Source of the DNA: CAYRNC01 sp964425645
GTDB lineage: Bacteria; Bacillota; Clostridia; Peptostreptococcales; Anaerovoracaceae
NCBI GenBank assembly: GCA_964425645.1
Contig: CAYRNC010000059.1
Coordinates: 1-10,942, forward strand
DNA: 10,942 bases
Direction of reading: 5' to 3'
Both the position numbers and the translations under genes were made by a program. A model generated the notes under the pieces. It saw only the letters and a program-made list of their open reading frames with translations, had not been told where the DNA came from and did no database searches. Numbering within the stretch: position 1 is the first letter of the stretch; every line of letters begins with the position of its first letter. Positions 6,935 through 10,942 of the stretch are shown here, in pieces.

Positions 6935-9900
6935 CAGGATCTCTTCGTCAGCATCTAAATCATCTTCCAAGTCGGCATCTTCATTGTCGCCCCCCAAAGA
7001 ATCTTCGTCGTCCCCGGATTTCTCTTCGCTAAACCCTGAATCTGCATAAAAGAGCTCCTCTTCGTCGGTTACATTTTCTACCTCCAAGCCTTCCAATTCA
7101 GACAGGCCCTCAAGCTCCATGGATTCCCTGATCTCTATTTCTTCATTTTGCTCGGACAAGACCCGGACATCCAGACCCAAACTTTGCATTTCTTTAATCA
7201 ATACCTTAAAAGATTCGGGAATGCCCGGTTCGGGTATGTTTTCCCCTTTAACAATAGCCTCATACGTCTTTACCCTTCCGACCACATCATCGGATTTAAC
7301 CGTCAAAATCTCCTGAAGAGTGTAAGCGGCCCCATACGCTTCAAGCGCCCACACTTCCATTTCTCCAAAACGCTGACCACCAAACTGTGCTTTGCCGCCG
7401 AGAGGTTGCTGTGTAACAAGGGAATAGGGGCCGGTACTTCTGGCATGGATTTTATCATCTACAAGATGATGCAGTTTCATCATATACATATATCCTACGG
7501 TGACCGGATTGTCGAAGGCTTCCCCTGTCCGCCCGTCCCTCAAAATTAACTTACCGCTTTCCGGGTAGCCGCACTCTTTCAGCAGATCTATTATTTCAAG
7601 TTCGCTTGCACCGTCAAACACGGGGGTGGAAATATACCAGCCCTTATATTTGGCGGCCAGGCCAAGGTGTGCTTCCAACACCTGACCGATATTCATACGT
7701 GAAGGCACCCCCAATGGATTGAGCATTACCTCAAGCGGCGTCCCATCGTCCATAAAGGGCATATCCTCTTCAGGTAAAATGCAGGATATAACACCCTTGT
7801 TTCCGTGACGTCCGGCCATTTTATCGCCTACGCTGACTTTTCTTTTTGTTGCCACATAAACTCTTACAAGCTTATTTACACCTGGAGGAAGTTCGTCTCC
7901 TCTTTCCCTGGAAAATACCTTGACATCGACTACGATGCCTGTCTCGCCGTGGGGAACTCTTAAAGAGGTATCTCTGACCTCGCGGGCCTTTTCCCCGAAG
8001 ATCGCACGCAAGAGCCTTTCCTCGGCAGTGAGTTCTGTTTCACCCTTGGGCGTGACCTTTCCCACAAGAATATCCGAAGAATTCACCTCGGCTCCTATTC
8101 GAACTATGCCTTCTTCATCCAAGTCTCTTAAAGCGTCTTCTCCCACGTTGGGAATATCTCTGGTTATTTCCTCAGGTCCGAGTTTAGTATCTCTCGCCTC
8201 GGATTCATATTCTTCAATGTGAAGGGAGGTAAGAGAATCCTCCATTATGAGGCGCTCATTCAATATGATGGCATCCTCGTAATTGAAGCCTTCCCAGGTC
8301 ATGAACCCGATCAGCAGGTTCTTCCCTAAAGCCACCTCACCGTTATCGGTAGAAGGCCCATCCGCAATGACCTCTCCCTTTGTAATTCTTTCTCCGCAAC
8401 ATACTATGGGTTTTTGATTAATGCATGTTCCCTGGTTTGAACGCTTAAATTTAAGCAATTTATATTCATCAATTCCGCTGTCGCTGTCCCTTATTACCTT
8501 AATTTTCGTGGAGTCCACATATTCAACCGTACCTGCATTCTTTGCAAGCACCACCACCCCCGAATCCTTTGCCGCGATAGATTCCATGCCGGTACCGATG
8601 ATAGGTGTATCGGTAATAAGGAGAGGAACCGCCTGCCTTTGCATGTTGGATCCCATAAGAGCGCGGTTTGCATCATCGTTTTCTAAAAACGGAATCATTG
8701 CCGTAGCTACAGAAACGACCTGTTTTGGGGACACGTCCATAAAATCGACTTCCTCGCAGGGAATCATATCTATTTGTCCCCCGGGCTTTCTGACAACAAC
8801 CTTGCTGTTTACAAAATGTCCTTTGCTGTCCAAAGGTTCATTAGCCTGGGCAATTATTACCTGCTCTTCTTCGTCCGCAGTAAGATACTGAATGAAATCG
8901 GTAATAGCCCCTCTTTTTTTATCGACCTTCCTGTAGGGAGTTTCAATGAAGCCGTATTCATTGATTCTTCCGTAGGTGGTAAGAGATCCTATCAAGCCTA
9001 TATTCGGCCCTTCAGGTGTCTCTATGGGACACATCCTCCCATAGTGTGAATGATGGACGTCTCTCACTTCAAACCCGGCTCTCTCTCTAGAAAGGCCTCC
9101 GGGGCCTAGAGCGGAAAGCCTTCTTTTATTGGTCAGTTCAGCCAAAGGATTTGTTTGATCCATAAACTGAGAAAGCTGACTGCTTCCGAAAAACTCCTTT
9201 ATGGCGGCTGTCACCGGCCGAATATTCATCAAGGCCTGAGGAGTTGTAACCTCTATATCCTGTATTGTCATTCTCTCCTTAACAACACGCTCCATGCGAG
9301 CCAAACCGATTCGAAATTGATTTTGAAGGAGTTCGCCCACGGTTCGAAGCCTCCGGTTGCCAAGATGGTCAATATCGTCAACAGACCCTATGCCGTCCGA
9401 CAAATTTATGATATAGCTTACGGAGGCGATGATATCATCGAATATTATATGCTTAGGCGACAATTGATTTCTCATCGTCAAAAGTTTTTCTTTTATGAAT
9501 TCTTTTTCCGGGGCTGTCATTTTTTCTTTGACCGTATCAAGGACGGATTTCAATGCAGGATAATAGGCCTTATCGGGTAATTTTAACATGCTTATATCGA
9601 AAGGGATATGATCCTTTAGGTTTACAAAATTATTGCCCACAACCTTCACGGATCGCTTTTCATCGATCTTGCTATGGACATATACGTATTCCAGACCGGA
9701 ATTTTCCGCTGCCAGTCCCTGTTCACGATTGATTTTCGTTCCCTTTTCAACCAATATTTCACCGGTTTTGGGATGTATGATATCCTCGAAAGCGGTACAG
9801 CCTACAATGCGATTGGATAGCCCCAGTTTTTTATTGTATTTATACCTGCCCACCTTTGCCAGATCGTATCTTTTAGCATCAAAAAATAAAGCTTCTATCA

Positions 9901-10783
9901 AATCATAGGCGCTTTCAAATGTGGCAGGTTCACCCGGCCTCAGTTTTTTGTATATTTCTTTCAGGCCGTCTTCATAGTTGACCGTGGTATCCTTGGCTAT
10001 GGACTTTTGCAATCGCTCATTTTCTCCGAAGACTGCAATAATCTCATCGTTTGTTCCCTCGTACAGCAGATTCGCGGTGCCGCTTCTGAATTCACCGTAT
10101 CTGCGGATTTTTTTCAAAAAATCGAACCCGCCGGACCCGGAGTTTTTTTCCCTTTCTATGTTCTCCTTAGCTTCAACGGCCTTATATGACAAGGCTCGCA
10201 AAAGCGTAGTGATCGGCTGCTTTCTTGTACGGTCGACGCGAACTGAAATCACTTCATTTGAATCGGTTTCATATTCAAGCCAAGCTCCGCGATTGGGAAT
10301 AATCGTGGTGGAAAACAGCTTATTGTTTGATTTATCCGTAGTAACGTCGTAATAAGGCCCCGGCGACCGCACCAACTGTGTAACGACTACACGCTCGGCG
10401 CCGTTATAGATAAAGGTTCCCTTATCGGTCATCAGAGGGAAATCCCCCATGAATACTTCCTGCTCCTTTACCTCGCCTGTTTCTTTATTCACAAGCCTGA
10501 CTTTTACTTTAAGCGGAGCCGCATAGGTAACATCTCTTTCCTTGCACTCTTCTTGATCGTACTTTGGGGTATCGTTCAAAGAGTGATCGATAAATTCTAA
10601 GACCAGATTATCTGCGTAATCGCGGATTGGGGAAACGTCCTCAAAAACTTCCTTAAGTCCTTCTTTTATAAACCAGTCATATGAATCTTTTTGAATTTGA
10701 ATAAGATTGGGCATGGAAACTACCTCGTGAATTTTTGAGTAGCTCATGCGTGTCTTGTTACCGATTTTAATGGGCTCTGGCAT
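6932..10783 (-). CDS. rpoB: DNA-directed RNA polymerase subunit beta
   Basis: This 1283-residue protein is the beta subunit, which forms the other half of the polymerase cleft with beta'. Landmarks (numbered from the chosen ATG) are the rifampicin region from SSQLSQFMDQ (534-543) to ALGPGG (558-563), PIETPEGPNIGLI (586-598), NYEDAI (834-839) and GDKMAGRHGNKG (986-997), with the active-site lysines Lys988 and Lys996. The beta' contact segment is QFGGQRFGEMEVWALEAYGA (1133-1152). The start at 10783 is preferred over a GTG at 10810 or an ATG at 10789, because AAGGAG (10797-10792) is 8 bases from it and it begins MPEPIKIG. Two oddities stand out. Asn552 occupies the position of E. coli His526. 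The last 62 residues contain 28 Asp/Glu and a single Lys, making beta about 90 residues longer than in Bacillus. The TAG stop overlaps the rpoC ribosome binding site. Confidence 0.99.
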   Translation of the reverse strand: MPEPIKIGNKTRMSYSKIHEVVSMPNLIQIQKDSYDWFIKEGLKEVFEDVSPIRDYADNLVLEFIDHSLNDTPKYDQEECKERDVTYAAPLKVKVRLVNKETGEVKEQEVFMGDFPLMTDKGTFIYNGAERVVVTQLVRSPGPYYDVTTDKSNNKLFSTTIIPNRGAWLEYETDSNEVISVRVDRTRKQPITTLLRALSYKAVEAKENIEREKNSGSGGFDFLKKIRRYGEFRSGTANLLYEGTNDEIIAVFGENERLQKSIAKDTTVNYEDGLKEIYKKLRPGEPATFESAYDLIEALFFDAKRYDLAKVGRYKYNKKLGLSNRIVGCTAFEDIIHPKTGEILVEKGTKINREQGLAAENSGLEYVYVHSKIDEKRSVKVVGNNFVNLKDHIPFDISMLKLPDKAYYPALKSVLDTVKEKMTAPEKEFIKEKLLTMRNQLSPKHIIFDDIIASVSYIINLSDGIGSVDDIDHLGNRRLRTVGELLQNQFRIGLARMERVVKERMTIQDIEVTTPQALMNIRPVTAAIKEFFGSSQLSQFMDQTNPLAELTNKRRLSALGPGGLSRERAGFEVRDVHHSHYGRMCPIETPEGPNIGLIGSLTTYGRINEYGFIETPYRKVDKKRGAITDFIQYLTADEEEQVIIAQANEPLDSKGHFVNSKVVVRKPGGQIDMIPCEEVDFMDVSPKQVVSVATAMIPFLENDDANRALMGSNMQRQAVPLLITDTPIIGTGMESIAAKDSGVVVLAKNAGTVEYVDSTKIKVIRDSDSGIDEYKLLKFKRSNQGTCINQKPIVCCGERITKGEVIADGPSTDNGEVALGKNLLIGFMTWEGFNYEDAIILNERLIMEDSLTSLHIEEYESEARDTKLGPEEITRDIPNVGEDALRDLDEEGIVRIGAEVNSSDILVGKVTPKGETELTAEERLLRAIFGEKAREVRDTSLRVPHGETGIVVDVKVFSRERGDELPPGVNKLVRVYVATKRKVSVGDKMAGRHGNKGVISCILPEEDMPFMDDGTPLEVMLNPLGVPSRMNIGQVLEAHLGLAAKYKGWYISTPVFDGASELEIIDLLKECGYPESGKLILRDGRTGEAFDNPVTVGYMYMMKLHHLVDDKIHARSTGPYSLVTQQPLGGKAQFGGQRFGEMEVWALEAYGAAYTLQEILTVKSDDVVGRVKTYEAIVKGENIPEPGIPESFKVLIKEMQSLGLDVRVLSEQNEEIEIRESMELEGLSELEGLEVENVTDEEELFYADSGFSEEKSGDDEDSLGGDNEDADLEDDLDADEEIL

Positions 10784-10791
10784 ATTCATCA

Positions 10792-10797
10792 CTCCTT
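10792..10797 (-). promoter_or_regulatory. rpoB ribosome binding site that decides the start
   Basis: AAGGAG lies 8 bases before the ATG at 10783-10781 but only 2 bases before the in-frame ATG at 10789-10787, and downstream of the in-frame GTG at 10810. Only the 10783 start has normal spacing, so the mature beta begins MPEPIKIG. Confidence 0.8.
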
Positions 10798-10833
10798 GTA
10801 CAGTAAACACCCTACTTTGCGTGGCAATAAACT

Positions 10834-10862
10834 ATAATACCACAATGTATTTATGTAGTCAA
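10834..10862 (-). promoter_or_regulatory. Sigma-A type promoter directly upstream of rpoB
   Basis: TTGACT (10862-10857) and TATTAT (10839-10834) each match consensus at 5 of 6 positions, with an optimal 17-base spacer and an extended -10 TGG. An A/T-rich stretch with AAAATTTT (10872-10865) lies just upstream of the -35, where an UP element would bind the alpha subunits. The predicted start is near 10828, giving a leader of about 45 bases. Many bacteria transcribe rpoB from the rplJL promoter; here beta and beta' appear to have their own, with or without read-through from outside the window. Confidence 0.75.
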
Positions 10863-10942
10863 TGAAAATTTTAAGCCTTTTATCTTTTAGGGAGATTGCA
10901 AGTTTAATTGCCCACCATTTACTACCAACCATGTTTATGCTA

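Noticed and set aside
10784..10810. Upstream GTG start that would add nine residues (MFTVQGVMN) to RpoB
   Set aside because: The GTG has no Shine-Dalgarno, and the AAGGAG would fall inside the coding sequence. The ATG at 10783 has ideal spacing.
10789..10932. Minus-strand 47-codon frame (ATG at 10932) ending just before rpoB, open to the window edge
   Set aside because: There is no ribosome binding site before the ATG, the frame runs through the rpoB promoter and ribosome binding site, and the peptide resembles no family I know. It could only matter as the end of a longer gene beyond the edge, which reading the next bases would show.
1..10942. A novel defence, mobile or biosynthetic system
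   Set aside because: Over 90 percent of the window is covered by six core genes in a classic order. The gaps are all under 160 bases and hold only promoters, leaders and ribosome binding sites. There are no direct repeats, integrase or transposase genes, CRISPR repeats or tRNA-like sequences that I can see.

Overview
This window is a core housekeeping locus: the RNA polymerase beta/beta' genes followed by the 'str' translation operon. All genes lie on the minus strand, in transcription order rpoB, rpoC, rpsL, rpsG, fusA and the first 13 codons of tuf. Several traits point to a Firmicutes-type genome, most likely class Clostridia. S12 carries the 13-residue N-terminal insertion typical of Gram-positives. 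S7 is 156 aa and ends in the family's usual last residues. Beta' lacks the large trigger-loop insertion of enterobacteria. Every gene has a strong AGGAGG-like ribosome binding site. A genus cannot be assigned by eye.

Layout, read in the direction of transcription. At 10942-10784 there is an upstream region with a good sigma-A type promoter (TTGACT, 17-bp spacer, extended -10 TATTAT) and a short leader. rpoB (10783-6932) and rpoC (6921-3265) are tightly coupled; the rpoC Shine-Dalgarno overlaps the rpoB stop codon. A 117-base gap follows. A second strong promoter (TTGACA, 18-bp spacer, TGATATACT) has its -35 box overlapping the rpoC stop codon, and it drives rpsL-rpsG-fusA-tuf through a leader with two hairpins. 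rpsL (3147-2734) and rpsG (2638-2168, GTG start) are separated by a structured 95-base spacer, the place where S7 autoregulation is known in E. coli. fusA (2111-63) follows after 56 bases and tuf after a further 21.

The genes make the two large subunits of RNA polymerase, the decoding-centre protein S12, the 16S assembly protein S7, and the elongation factors EF-G and EF-Tu. Co-location allows transcription and translation capacity to be adjusted together. The two promoters suggest that rpoBC and the str genes can also be set separately.

I found no mobile element, CRISPR array, RNA gene or unknown system. The points worth a second look are these: a natural Asn at the RpoB rifampicin-site position that is His526 in E. 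coli; the promoter built across the rpoC stop; possible switching RNA structures ahead of rpsL and rpsG; absence of the L7Ae-like gene often found between rpoC and rpsL; a long acidic tail on beta; and a shortened EF-G C-terminus.
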